Assembly: GCA_029204225.1 (NCBI GenBank)
Contig: CM055097.1
Location: forward strand, 61,844,640-61,908,639
DNA: 64,000 nucleotides
From: Diphasiastrum complanatum
Lineage: Eukaryota; Streptophyta; Lycopodiopsida; Lycopodiales; Lycopodiaceae
Direction of reading: 5' to 3'
The position numbers and the translations under genes were made by a program. Below, piece after piece: positions 51,270-62,099 of this stretch; within the stretch, counting starts at the first letter, position 1, and each line of letters starts with the position of its first letter. Under the pieces are notes generated by a model. That model was not told the origin of the DNA, did no database searches, and saw only the letters and a list, made by a program, of their open reading frames with translations.

Positions 51270-51395
51270 CGATGTTAGCAATCCTGGGCAATAAGAAAAC
51301 TCGTAGTGTTGTACTGATCCTCACTTCATTAAAGGATCTTGTGTCATACAGATGAACATGTCAGTGCTGCTCCTTTGCTGCATCAGAGATTGATA
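51270..51395 (+). repeat. Right copy of the repeat flanking the copia gag
   Basis: The counterpart of 49745-49945, with the shared blocks in the same order. See that entry. The copia gag remnant lies exactly between the two copies. Confidence 0.4.
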
Positions 51396-52169
51396 GAACA
51401 GATTTCCAACCCACCCTCATTGCCAGAGGTCTTTCTCACTTCATTGTTGCAAATGTAGCTGAAAGAATTTGTTATAGGAATAAAAGTTTCTGAAGGCTAT
51501 GCATGCCCAGTCTGTTACAAACAACAAGAAGCTGATTCAACAAGAAAGTAAATAAATGATCTGAAACTTTGAATCAGATTAAATGCATCCACAAAAGTAT
51601 AGTGTGTAAGACATTTATGAACATGATTGCACGATCATAAACTGTTCTCAGCTGCTAGTTTATGTTAAAGAGCACAAGAGATGCGGAATGATTCTGGCAA
51701 GGGTGTAGACGCATTTGTGCTCAGATGAGTAGTAAGAAATGGGTTTGAGACACAGGAACTTTGTTTGCTGGAAGAATTTGTTTGCTTTCCTTTGTTACAG
51801 GTAGCGGAGTTTTGCCATTGTTTCCTTTTGTTCTTTATACTGGCTTTCGCTGATATAAAAAGCAACACAGACAGGAATATTTTTCTAACAAATTTATCTT
51901 GAAAGTCTATATAGATTGGACCCCATATTGTGTTCTTGATTCTTTACGTCCGGCAAAACTTTCTGACCATCTTCTGTAAATTAAAGTCTATAAGCTAATG
52001 AACAATATGTAGAAGAAGAATAGGAGAATTAATCAACCTAGAAAGGCTGCCCTTCTTCCAGACGCAAATTGCCTGCCGTTTGGTTGTTATTATACAATCG
52101 ATACCTCTAGTCACAGTATATTTAGGTTACTCTATGTCTTGGTTTTTCATGCAGCTGATGCCCAGATGT
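51396..52169. other. Spacer downstream of the DUF1645 gene
   Basis: No coding frame was recognised. The part adjoining 52169 should include the 3' untranslated region of the minus-strand gene. Confidence 0.4.
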
Positions 52170-53540
52170 TCAATGCCAGGCAACATGGCTTGCTGTCAAG
52201 GGATCCTTGAATACTGATCCATCTTTATTTCTGGAAAAAAGCTCTTTAAAACTTGTGAAATTGCCTTTGGGATTCCCTTTCCTCAAAGAAGGGCCCAAAC
52301 AAGCGGGCACATTCAAAACTGGAGCTACCCTCACACCAGATGGATAGGTAATAACTTTGTCTGAATAAGATTTCCAGTTATATACACCCTTTTTCTCCTG
52401 ATAAAATTTGGAGTATTCCCATTGCTTATATGTCTTTTCTTGATTATGGAGCGTCCCTGGACTTCTTGGCGTACTTGTGCACCTTTCCAATTTGATACGT
52501 GCAGATCTTTTGGAGTTAGAAACGGTTGATTTGTCAATTGGTATGCTCTCAAGTCCTTTCTGAAGATCTTTCCCAAACCCTCTCTCAGGACTATTCGTCC
52601 TTGAGCAAGGCAATGAAGCTGATTTCCCAGAAGAAAATCCTCCTCTGACATTATTGTTCGAGTCTGATATCCGCTTAGCAGTCGTACCCTGCCCGTAAAC
52701 AGTTTTCACAGATCTCAAAGACATACCCTGGCGATTCTCATGGTCGATAGCTTCATCTGCCGTGGCTATCTCATCCTCATTCTCGGATGGGACTGAACAA
52801 CACATCGCCTGAGTTGGCATCAACAGAAGGGAAGCAACTGCCTGAGAAGGCTTTGTTCTGGCTCTATCTACGAGCGAAGTCATCAGCGAAGAACCTCTAC
52901 AGAAATTCTGCGTGTTAGCAGCCTTACCTTCTGGGCTGCCTCTACGAAAAAGCTTCGAAGATTTTGACGAACATTCCGATCTGTTGAGACTCCCTTTGGG
53001 TGGCATGCCCTCTGCCTTTTTAAGATTGAAAAGGTTTTTGAGTGTATTCCAAGAGCTTGAACCTTTTGGAGGCCGCGGGGGGAATAATTGTGAAAGGGAA
53101 GAGCAAGAGGAATCCGAAGAAGGTAGATGAGGGAAAGACGCAGAAGATTCATCTGACGTTTCTTTGTCTAGATGGGCTGCTATTGTCAGACTTGTTGCCT
53201 TTTGATCCTCAGCTGAAAACGCCTCCTCGGCCGAGGTCAAAGCCTGTGAAGGAATTGGCAGTGGAAGAAGTTTTCCATCGTTGAATAGCTCGTCAGCAGT
53301 AAGCATGAACTTTTCTCGCACGGAATCGTCGCTGGAAGCAGACATACTGAACTCGAAATCTGAGGAAGTCGTAATGGATTCTTCGCGCTTGATTGGCTCC
53401 TCTGTATCGAGCTGAGCGAAGCTGTTTGAAAATGAGATTCGAGGAGCAAGCCATTCCAAAACTGAATCTGTGATGATATTATCACGATCCACAGATTCTT
53501 CCAACACACTATCCCTAACCAAAACTGACTCAGAGGTCAT
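52170..53540 (-). CDS. DUF1645-type plant protein, 456 aa, single exon
   Basis: An uninterrupted frame ends in TGA at 52172-52170. I chose the ATG at 53540 rather than the upstream one at 53669. The 43 extra residues are Cys-rich and unlike the family, and the family signature begins soon after 53540. Signatures of the plant DUF1645 family are PRISFSNSF (33-41), FEFS (62-65), the conserved block ADELFNDGKLLPL (82-94), and a C-terminal VRVAPVLNVP (403-412) before a LFSRNKDG motif (434-441). The middle is Ser-rich, disordered and basic, with SKSSKLFRRGS and PKGSSSWNTLKNLFNLKK stretches that could be phosphorylation or nuclear-targeting sites. I see no membrane segment. At 456 residues it is longer than the usual 200-350. 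DUF1645 members have been linked to stress responses in angiosperms, but the molecular function is not established. Confidence 0.85.
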   Translation of the reverse strand: MTSESVLVRDSVLEESVDRDNIITDSVLEWLAPRISFSNSFAQLDTEEPIKREESITTSSDFEFSMSASSDDSVREKFMLTADELFNDGKLLPLPIPSQALTSAEEAFSAEDQKATSLTIAAHLDKETSDESSASFPHLPSSDSSCSSLSQLFPPRPPKGSSSWNTLKNLFNLKKAEGMPPKGSLNRSECSSKSSKLFRRGSPEGKAANTQNFCRGSSLMTSLVDRARTKPSQAVASLLLMPTQAMCCSVPSENEDEIATADEAIDHENRQGMSLRSVKTVYGQGTTAKRISDSNNNVRGGFSSGKSASLPCSRTNSPERGFGKDLQKGLESIPIDKSTVSNSKRSARIKLERCTSTPRSPGTLHNQEKTYKQWEYSKFYQEKKGVYNWKSYSDKVITYPSGVRVAPVLNVPACLGPSLRKGNPKGNFTSFKELFSRNKDGSVFKDPLTASHVAWH

Positions 53541-54900
53541 TTTTGATTTAAAAAAATCACTACAACACTTTGTAATATGAAGAAAATGGTTACATCTGTA
53601 AATTGCAAAGCAAGAGCAACGAAAAGGGGCAACTACTGCAAGGTTAAGATTGCAAGCCCAACAATCCAATGAATGTTTGCTGTGAAAATAGCAATTCGTG
53701 AAAACAGTGCAATAATTCCTTCATAACAACTACGATGCTACTTGGCAATTGTTAAGTTACAATATGCGAGGCAAGCAGTATATTGCAATAATACCGAGGA
53801 AGAAAAAAACTACAATCTGGGTGCATCAAACAAGTACCAACTCGATGCTGTGGCAAAGATCAAGCAAGTACCAACAAATGTTGATGCTATGACCAAGATC
53901 AAGCAAATACCAAAAACTGTTGATGCCGAGACAAAGATCAACCTCGAGCTAATGAAACGGAGCTTATTGACATCTATTATCCACACAAAATTAAAAGGCA
54001 TGTAATAACCTCTAGCTTCAATTGAGCAACAAGTATCAGCCTCTGCAAGAAACATGCAGATAATTCATGATCTTCTGCAGCAATATCACTGCCCAAGATC
54101 CATTATCTGAATTATATTACACCTAAAAAATGATCATAAAAAAAACCCACAAAGAGAACATGCACATAACTCATAATCTTCTATACTTCTGCAGCGATAT
54201 TCACTGCCTTAGATCCAGTCCCTGAATTACACCTCAAAACTGATCATAAAAAACCCACAAAGGGAACTATATTCCAGGGCTTAATAGTCTTGAAACAGAC
54301 CAAACTTCTAAGAATTTGCAAGGGGGAGGAGGTGTTTTGCATGTGCATTGTGATATGGGCAGCAAGCAAAGAGGACATGCTTTGATACGATCAACCAGCT
54401 ATGTGTGTGTGTGTGTGTGTGGATCGTGCAAATCCATGTGGGTGGTAGGCCATGGTGCGGCATAGTATAGGTTGTCACATGTGAAAATTCCATATGGGCA
54501 TGTTTGTATACCAAATGCCGGATGCTTCCCGGCCCACTATTCCCTAGCCCTTTGATATTCGGACTGCCTCCGGGGGCTGCCACCTTTCAGCTTCCCTTCG
54601 AGTCCTAGATGTGCCACGTTCCATTGCCCCTTCCGTTGCCGCTGCCTCTGCCTCCTACTCTGGTGTACCTTATTGGCTGAGTCAGTGGAGGTGCAGACCC
54701 CAACATATGCTTCCAAAAAGTTGAAGAATGGAAATTATTTCCATCACATTTGGAGGTTTGAGCATATGGAAGATTCCTGGGTAGGGTTTTAGAACCCTGG
54801 GCTTGAGGGTTTTGAGAATACTGGGGCCAAGGGTGGTAGACATGGAACCCCCAGCTCGAAGCCGATATCACCCTTGGATTCTCAGATCGTGACTGACATT
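53541..54900. repeat. DUF1645 5' flank with local tandem repeats
   Basis: This should hold the promoter and 5' untranslated region of the minus-strand gene. It contains about three units of a 45-48 base repeat at 53835-53945 (gcaaagatcaagcaagtacc type). A duplicated block of about 95 bases lies at 54068-54163 and 54175-54268 (cttctgcagc, tgatcataaaaaa, cccacaaag). A GT run is at 54402-54420. No gene is recognised between 54300 and 54900. Confidence 0.55.
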
Positions 54901-55006
54901 TTCAAAATAAGTGCTAATGTGAGCCCCTCTCTCTTATGAGTAAAGGTGTTACGCATTGTATTTGATGAGGTGTCAATCAGCTATTCATTGACTACATCCC
55001 ATGTTG

Positions 55007-55225
55007 GTTGGGAGGAGGCTTGGCACCGCATGTGACAAGCTCTAAACCATGGGAGGGAGGCGGCCTACTATAGGCAGTACCAAGCCTCCTCCCAACGAAG
55101 CGTCCGTTAACTATTCATTGATTACTTTCCTTTTTTGTTGGCAGGAGGCTTGCTACTGCCTGTGACAGGCTCAAGTCTTGGGAGAGAGGAAGCTTACTAT
55201 AAGCGGTAGCAAGCCTCCTCCCAAC
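55007..55225. repeat. Two adjacent foldback (inverted repeat) units
   Basis: Unit 1 (55007-55096) opens GTTGGGAGGAGGCTTGG and closes with its exact reverse complement; 19 of 20 arm bases pair. Unit 2 (55137-55225) opens GTTGGCAGGAGGCTTGCTAC and closes with a reverse complement matching at 22 of 25 bases. Each is preceded by ctattcattga.tac (about 54981 and 55111), so the whole module looks duplicated. A third, decayed copy follows at about 55240-55345. The arms fit a MITE-like foldback. Confidence 0.65.
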
Positions 55226-55684
55226 AAATATGAATACATAGAAAGGCCTTGGCCTCCTCCCACCAAATACGCAGTACATAAAAAGGCCTCACCTCCCATG
55301 GCTCGAGCCTATTACAAGCGGAAACAGGCATTCTCCCAACAAATATGTAATACATAGACATGGACATGCCTTTATTGACAAGTTTTGGTGTATTTTGTTT
55401 TCAAGTACCTCTTTGGTTTGCTCTTGGGGACAAGTTCAAAATGTTATCTTTACCACCATAATAAATTTATTGTTAAAAGTTTCAAATGGAAGGTATTACT
55501 GGATCCCTGTAGGTCTTGCATTATTTTATGATCTATAGAAGCTTTTAGAATTTCAACACCAAAAAGTCAAAAGTTTTACTGATTTATTAAATTAATTGTA
55601 AGCTACACCTAATGTGCCATGTATTTTTATAAGTGAGTTTGGGTTAGGACGTTAGGACCAAGGTTTTTTTATTTAAAACACTAC

Positions 55685-55731
<47 letters not shown>

Positions 55732-55790
55732 GCATGCAATGCAAAACTCCTCTCGATATTTGGGATATCTTATTTATCTTTGTCAAGATA

Positions 55791-55823
<33 letters not shown>

Positions 55824-56100
55824 TTTAATCGAATCTATATCCATATACATATAAAGAGATCCATACATATGCGGGAGGGCATTGAGAGTTGAGCCTTCTT
55901 CGTTCAAGGTTCCAAGGCCAAGGTCAGTGGCACGACATATGCGAGACCTCAAATGGAGAAAGGCTTGGCTATCAAGGCCTTCCCATCGAGGCCTTTCCTC
56001 ATGTAATAATAGACCACATCTGATCATTGGGTTACAAAGATGCCTTAAGACGTTACAAGCGTAAGGGCTTTGTACAAGCTAAACGAGATCTTTGTACCTT
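55226..56100. other. No gene; AT and GT microsatellites
   Basis: It contains an (AT)n run of about 34 bases at 55693-55726 and a (GT)n run of about 27 bases at 55797-55823. No coding frame was recognised. Confidence 0.6.
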
Positions 56101-56124
56101 CTCAATTAGCTAATCCAAAATTAT

Positions 56125-56580
56125 GTAGGTAAGTGAAAGCTCGCTACGAGGGCAAAGCTTAAAAAGTTTAAAAGGGAAACCTGACAGAGACTCTTGCATC
56201 ATGAGGAAGAAAAGACTCTACCATTGCATGACTCTTTGAATGGACATCTTATCTTTTAGCAAATCATCACAATAGCTTACGTATGAAAGCAAAGCTAGAG
56301 AGGTTTAAAAAAGAAAGCATACAATTGACTGAGACTTAACTCTTGACTCTCAAGTCGTGAGGAAAAAAAGAGGCTCTACCATTTTGGAGACTCTTCGATG
56401 CACATATCATTTTTAAACAAATCGTCACAATAGTTTATCGAGGACCCTTACAAGGCAAAGCTAAAAGGGTCTATAAAAATTTCAAAGGAATAGGACTTAC
56501 TTAGACTTGACACTTGGAGGAGGACTGAGGCTTGACGAAGAAGAGACTATTCCATCTCGGGACTCTTCTCTCGGAATGCC
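56125..56580. repeat. Three diverged tandem repeats of about 150 bp
   Basis: Three copies share, in order, gcaaagct(ta/aga/aaa), gaggaagaaaagactcta, ctctaccattg/tttgg, gactctt and caaatc.tcacaatag. They start near 56147, 56294 and 56450. Each occurrence of gactctaccat or its variant is preceded by a gaggaa-rich purine stretch. No coding potential. Confidence 0.6.
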
Positions 56581-57760
56581 CTTGCTATGCTATCTGCGGT
56601 GGCCATTGTCAGTTAGATGCTTGCCACGTTTCTGGGTACTTATGAGAAGCTAATGATTGACACGTGGTAACATCCTATGGTCCTACAAATATCTAACGAT
56701 GATGAGCTAAAAATGTGGCTGCTCTATAACCCACCAAACAGCACGTGGGATTTCTGGTCCGAACGCCGTTGGAGAAACACCCAATCTACATGCTACATGT
56801 GTCTATTTGATCTCTTTTTATTTTAAAATGTACGTAAATTTTAGAATCTAGGTTTTGAAAGAATAAAGATAAAATAAAAGAGAATGTCAAGACTCAACAC
56901 AAGACTTTACTCAAATTCCATCCATGATCTACCAAACTTAGGAAGTGGTGGTAGCTTATAGGCTAGGATGTAGCTAATAAAATAATTGGCTAACTTGGCA
57001 AGCAACGATATATATATATCGGCAAGCCAAGGCCGGCATATTATTTTGAGGACCAAATTGACCAATGATCATAACCTCACATAATGGATTAGTGGCAATT
57101 TTTAAGATTCTGCTAATCTTAAAATTTTAAAATGGCAAAAAAAAATTTACTTCCTCAAAAATTGCATTTAGATAAATTGTGAGGAATAGCCAATCTTTTC
57201 AACTATCCCTAATTCGAACCGGAGGGGGAAGCTCCAAGGCCCTTTTGCCAACAGCCCTCTGACATGAAACTTTTTTTCACATTCTTTTTGTAAACTCTCC
57301 GAGATGCACCCTTGGCCTGAAAGGTGCACATAAAAAAATATTGATTTTGAAAAATGATTCAAAGGAGTTGATGTCATTGAGGTGGCAACAATATCTTTGA
57401 AAAAAAAATAATTTATAGGCTACTTATAGGCGTAGGCTCGAGGCTTTGTGTTTGGAAGTTGCGATGCAAGTCAAAAACTTATTTGCATCTCAAAGGTAAG
57501 GCAAAAAATTTCAAAGAAAGTCATAATTGAAATGCATTTTAAAAGCTACCCTTCTATCTGAAAAGCAAATTGAAAATTTAAATTTCACAAGACATTGTTT
57601 CAAAATAGCTCAAAATTTAATTCAAATCCATTTTGAAATCAGTAAATCTTAATCATGTGTTTCAAAGTGGTTTGAGCCTAAGCTTTTAACTTCCATCCAT
57701 TTTAATCTTGACCATGTTTTCCAAGTAGTTTGAACCTAGGCTCTTGACACCACACAACCC
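56581..57760. other. Intergenic, no gene recognised
   Basis: Mostly AT-rich. The only notable point is a small palindromic tatatata run at 57008-57020. No gene or repeat family was recognised. Confidence 0.4.
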
Positions 57761-57764
57761 ACAT

Positions 57765-59005
57765 TCTGCTCATGTTTCCCCTCTTGACTAGCCTTGGGTA
57801 TGTAGTCTTTATATGTTGGATCCCTGTCTCTACATTTGCCCTCCACGTAGATGTTCAAAGAGCTCTTCATCTGCCTATAACCCATATAACTACCAATCCT
57901 TCTGGTATTGCTACTTGGCATGCTTTTATGCTCTTTCCTCTTTGGTGCTTGTCAGTTCCTCCTAGAGTGGTGAAAATGTCATCGTGAAATAGAATTCATC
58001 ATTTCATATTAGGTTATTGGCAAAATTTATGGGAAGAGTTTTTTCTTCGTTGTGATGCACTTGCAGCAAAAAGTGAGTTTTTTCCTATCTTGGATTTGGC
58101 CTCCACCCTCATTCATAGTTGTCTATGTTGTTGTATTTTGCTTGGGCAAGCCAAGAAACTTTCTAGTGCAACACTTGCCTTCACTCCCTCATTTGCAACT
58201 ATTTCTTTTTCTGCTACTATCAAGTGTTGGAACAATTTCATCTACATGCAAGTGATAGTCTCCCTTTATTTGTGAATGACTATTAGCCTAAGTATAATCT
58301 CCAACTTGTAGAAGCTCATTATATTGATGTTTTGTTTCGTAGCCCTTGCCTCTCTACCAGCGGACCTTCAAGGATGGTCTTGAACACCTACACGATTGAT
58401 TTTCTCTAGAAAACTTTACTAGCGGCTTTGATCTTTTTTCCAAAATGTGCTCCTTCATTGCTTATGGGCGGACTCCTCTTTCTATTGTCCTATTTTGGAT
58501 GTCATCCATCTTTAAGCCCTAGATAAACCACCTTTGGGGGTGTGTGTTCGATTACAATGGCTGAATGTTTGTACAAATTGCTTGCGATGACCATTTTGTT
58601 TCCAGTTTCGTGAAGCTTTTTATGCTCATCTTTTCCCATTCCAGTTTGATTGTGCTACTCTTGGTGGTTGTGAGACTATTGTTCATGCTTTACGAGCTAT
58701 TTTAGATCTTCATCTTGACAAGGTCATTTTACAAGTGGATGCTTCTAATGTTTTCAACTTTATGTTGAGTGGCTATTTTTCAAGAACCTTGTGGTGCACA
58801 TGATATGCTAGCCTTGTTCATTCCTTTTGTGTGCTATTTCTAGTCTTAAAATTCTCTTTTATACTTCTTTCATACAAGTGATGTTAACATCATTTCTTCT
58901 ACTGAGGAAATTTGACAAGGGCAATCCTTAGGTGGACTTATGTTTGCTTTGGCTCATTATTATGCAGTTGCTTCTACTTGGTTGGGTGGTTTTGCTCCAT
59001 AGTTT
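57765..59005 (+). pseudogene. Non-LTR (LINE-type) reverse transcriptase remnant
   Basis: Broken frames in the same strand and order resemble the N-terminal and palm parts of a plant/algal LINE ORF2. The N-terminal run TWHAFMLFPLWCLSVPPR at about 57930-57970 is followed by a cluster of short frames. Later come GRTPLSIVLFWMSS, FREAFYAHLFPFQFDCATLG, GCETIVHALRAILDLHLDKV and VILQVDASNVFNF, then QGQSLGGLMFALAHYYAVAS, where the RT motif QG.PLGG has one change. Many stops and shifts show it is dead. No ORF1 or poly(A) tail was found. Confidence 0.65.
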
Positions 59006-61470
59006 TTTGAACTCAGTCTCATTTAACCTGAAATCTCACAAATGAGGTGATTATGATTTACTATTGTAACATGTTTTAACAAATCCACATCCATTCGAAC
59101 AAGTAAACAATTATTACAAGTTGATTCTTGCAAGGGCCATCAACAACTAGTCGTTGTCTAGCTCACCCATCTCAATGATAGTAACCTCCACACAAGAATG
59201 TTACAACATTGGTGGAAAATTTTGAAAAAAAAAATTGTGTTTAGAACAAACAACAAAAAAACAATTGTGTTGCAATCACAAAACAATCATGCATTGTGCT
59301 TATTTAAGTTGATCTCCTACATGAATGCAAGGAAGCGGTGGTTTTCATCCCAGGTATACAACATAATTTTTGCTCAAGAAATTTTATTGTCTTTAGCTCT
59401 TCCTCAAGCTTAGCAATATTGTGTACCAAATAGGATCTCATGACATAACAATTTCTAGAAGGTGACATCTTTAGGGAGCACACAATGAGCTAAAATTTTT
59501 GCATGACATACCATTGGAACGAGAATTGCTTCGACAATTGCTTGTAGCGGTCTCCCAACTGTTGAATGGATGTGCTAGGAATCAAAAGACATAAAAGGAT
59601 ATTTGGTAAATCTTGACCATTGCCCTATATGAGAACACATGAAACTAAAACAAGTTTATCTCACAAAGCTTTGGATACTCAAAATGAGAAATCCCATAAT
59701 CATTCAATTTTGGAAATGAATAATTGAAGTTTGTTTTCCAACCTTGTTTGCAAAACAAAGATACAATCAACTCTCACATTTAGAGTGATATAATGAAACA
59801 AAATGATGTATCTAAGAAGTAATGATGCTAACTAGAGAATGAGAATAGTAATTTTTGAAATTAATCAATAGGCTAATAAGGTCATTTAATCTAAAAACTA
59901 TTTGGGAAATTATATATTACATGTCAATAAGAGGTACGTTTGGAAATAAAAAAAAGAGTGCTATGTGGGAACATTAGGCTCTATGTATCTATAAGAAACA
60001 TAAGTAGTCTTTATATTATTTCTAAAGAAGTTTTCAGCAATCAAAATATGTTATTTAGCAAAGGCATGATGAAAGAGATCTATGTATGATTGATATATAT
60101 ATATGTATATTTACTAGTATCATTGAGAGAGAGCCTTACAGCAAGTACTTAAGATTATTTCAAGATAGAGTTCAAGTAGATACAATCATATAATTCCATG
60201 ATTGTGTCTATTGACATATTTGTCTAGTTTCATTGTTTAATTTGAAAATTTTCAATAATGAATAGCCAGTTATTACATGGTGAGAAATTCGAATAAAAAA
60301 AACCAATTAACAGAAAAAACTTAACATTCTCTTTTGGTTCCATTTTTGAACTCTTTTTAGTTTGGGTGGGGGTATTAGTCAAGGTTGCAAGCTAGAAAAT
60401 GGAAATGAATGGAGTATAGATATAGTTATAGCATGGACTCTTGTCACCTAAGATTTACTTGGTGCTATAGAAGGTGTTCAATTATCTTACCATTTTTCTA
60501 CCAATGGAGAATAGGTCACTCTAGAAAAAAAATGAGAGATGGATCTTATTTCATCACATAACATGGATCTTGTTTGATGACATAATGTAAACAAGCTAAG
60601 GCTATACCTATCACAAGATTCAATTTGAATGAACAAGGTGAAATACAGCTTGTAGCATTGATGTCAAGAACCAAAGTTCAATATGGTGAGTATGTTAACA
60701 CATGTAATTGCAGGTAACCAAAATTAAATAACCAATACACATGATTAAGCAGTCATTGTTGAGGTGGATGGAGCTGTTCCATTATACGTTAGAAAAATGT
60801 CAAAGAGCTTAATTTTTGAATCGATTGAACTCAAACAAATCATGCGAGAAGTCACTAACTTGTGACAAATAAAGTACACCAATACATATAAAGTAATCGT
60901 TGGTAAGATAGCAAATCATATGATGGATATTTTGACACAATCACAATTGAATATCTCACTTGGAAACCTACTTTGGATAGCTCTCTATGTTGATGATATG
61001 GTCGACCATCAATTTAACCAACATGATAAAACTATGCAAGAAGTAGAGTACAATGAGATAGTATTTATTTTGACCATGAAATTAATTTCAATGGAAAATG
61101 ATATAGCTTTTGATATAACACTACCAATAGGAAGTTTTGATTGAAGGTATAGATGTTGATGGAGTCTCAAAGATAATGTTTTATTTGAAAGCACTTTTTG
61201 GTAGTTAAAAAAATGCTAAACTACAAAGAATTTCTATGGTGCTTCATATGAAAAATCAAACCCACGATAGACCTTTGATGAATATTAACAATGAATTAGA
61301 GAGAACTTTTGTAAGAATGCTCTTCACGATGAAGGTAAAGCAGATTATAGACTTTTTACATAGTGACCGATCCCAAATTCTTTGTGTTCCTATCTAGCCA
61401 AATGTTCCATAATGTGATAACTCTAACGAGTTGCCACAAGGTGTTATAGCAACATTTTCAAAAGTGATAT
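59006..61470. other. No intact gene; possible copia scrap
   Basis: AT-rich DNA without recognisable genes. A frame at 60920-61144 contains ILTQSQLNIS and LYVDDMVDHQ. These recall copia ADILTKPL and YVDD motifs but are in the wrong relative order, so I treat the likeness as weak. Confidence 0.35.
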
Positions 61471-61473
61471 CAT

Positions 61474-61900
61474 TCAGTAGTAGATCAATATAACAGACCT
61501 CCTGGACCTGGCATGGAAGTGCACAATGAAGAGATCAGTGACTAATCTCCATAGAGGGATATAGCAGTGAAAGAACAAATGTGCCACATCTTCATCTAAT
61601 GTTTTGCATTTAGAGCAGACATGCGACACATTACCTCTATAATTGGCATGAAAGGAAAGAGAGAGATGAAAAATCTTGAGGGAGAAAATTTTGTATTTGG
61701 TAGGTCTGATTTTGTGGGTACGATAGAATTTGGTCATCCAGAGTTGAGGAGGATCAGGAAGATTCCACTTGGCGTTGAACCATGAAAATGGGGGAGTAAA
61801 GAAGTGAGAAATAATGGAGAAAAAGCTGCAAATGGCACCAGAGGAGGGAAGAAAAGTGTCGTTAACAGTGAGACCGCAGATATGTGTTTATGTATTGGGT
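61474..61900 (-). pseudogene. LINE zinc-binding (zf-RVT) remnant
   Basis: The minus-strand frame 61737-61474 reads MTKFYRTHKIRPTKYKIFSL, a CSKCKTLDEDVAHLFFHC cluster and then LWRLV. The CxxC....EDV.HLFF.C pattern is the zf-RVT domain found just C-terminal of plant LINE reverse transcriptases. Minus-strand DNA to about 61900 may continue upstream with PPLFSWFNAKWNLPDPPQL-like text. No RT domain remains attached. It lies opposite in strand to the LINE remnant at 57.8-59.0 kb. Confidence 0.65.
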
Positions 61901-62099
61901 CATAGTGAGATTATTCTCATATGTGCACGATAATTCTTGTATGGATATACTATGTATTGCTGGTTATTGGGTTTATTTGGTGCACTTAAACCAGTCGGTA
62001 AATCATAGACACATGAACAAGTTGTTTGGAACAAATACTTGCAGTGTAAACGGATCTTTCTGTGGAAGATTTATTGGTTAATTTAACAATGATTTGGAG

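Noticed and set aside
52912-53284. Plus-strand frames across the DUF1645 gene
   Set aside because: They overlap the family's conserved blocks in the other strand and show no motif.
53541-53669. Upstream ATG extending the DUF1645 protein by 43 residues
   Set aside because: The added segment is Cys-rich and unlike known members, and the second ATG is closer to the conserved start region.
60920-61144. Copia reverse transcriptase (LYVDDMV)
   Set aside because: A single YVDD-like tetrapeptide without the flanking RT motifs, and an ILTQ motif on the wrong side, is too weak.
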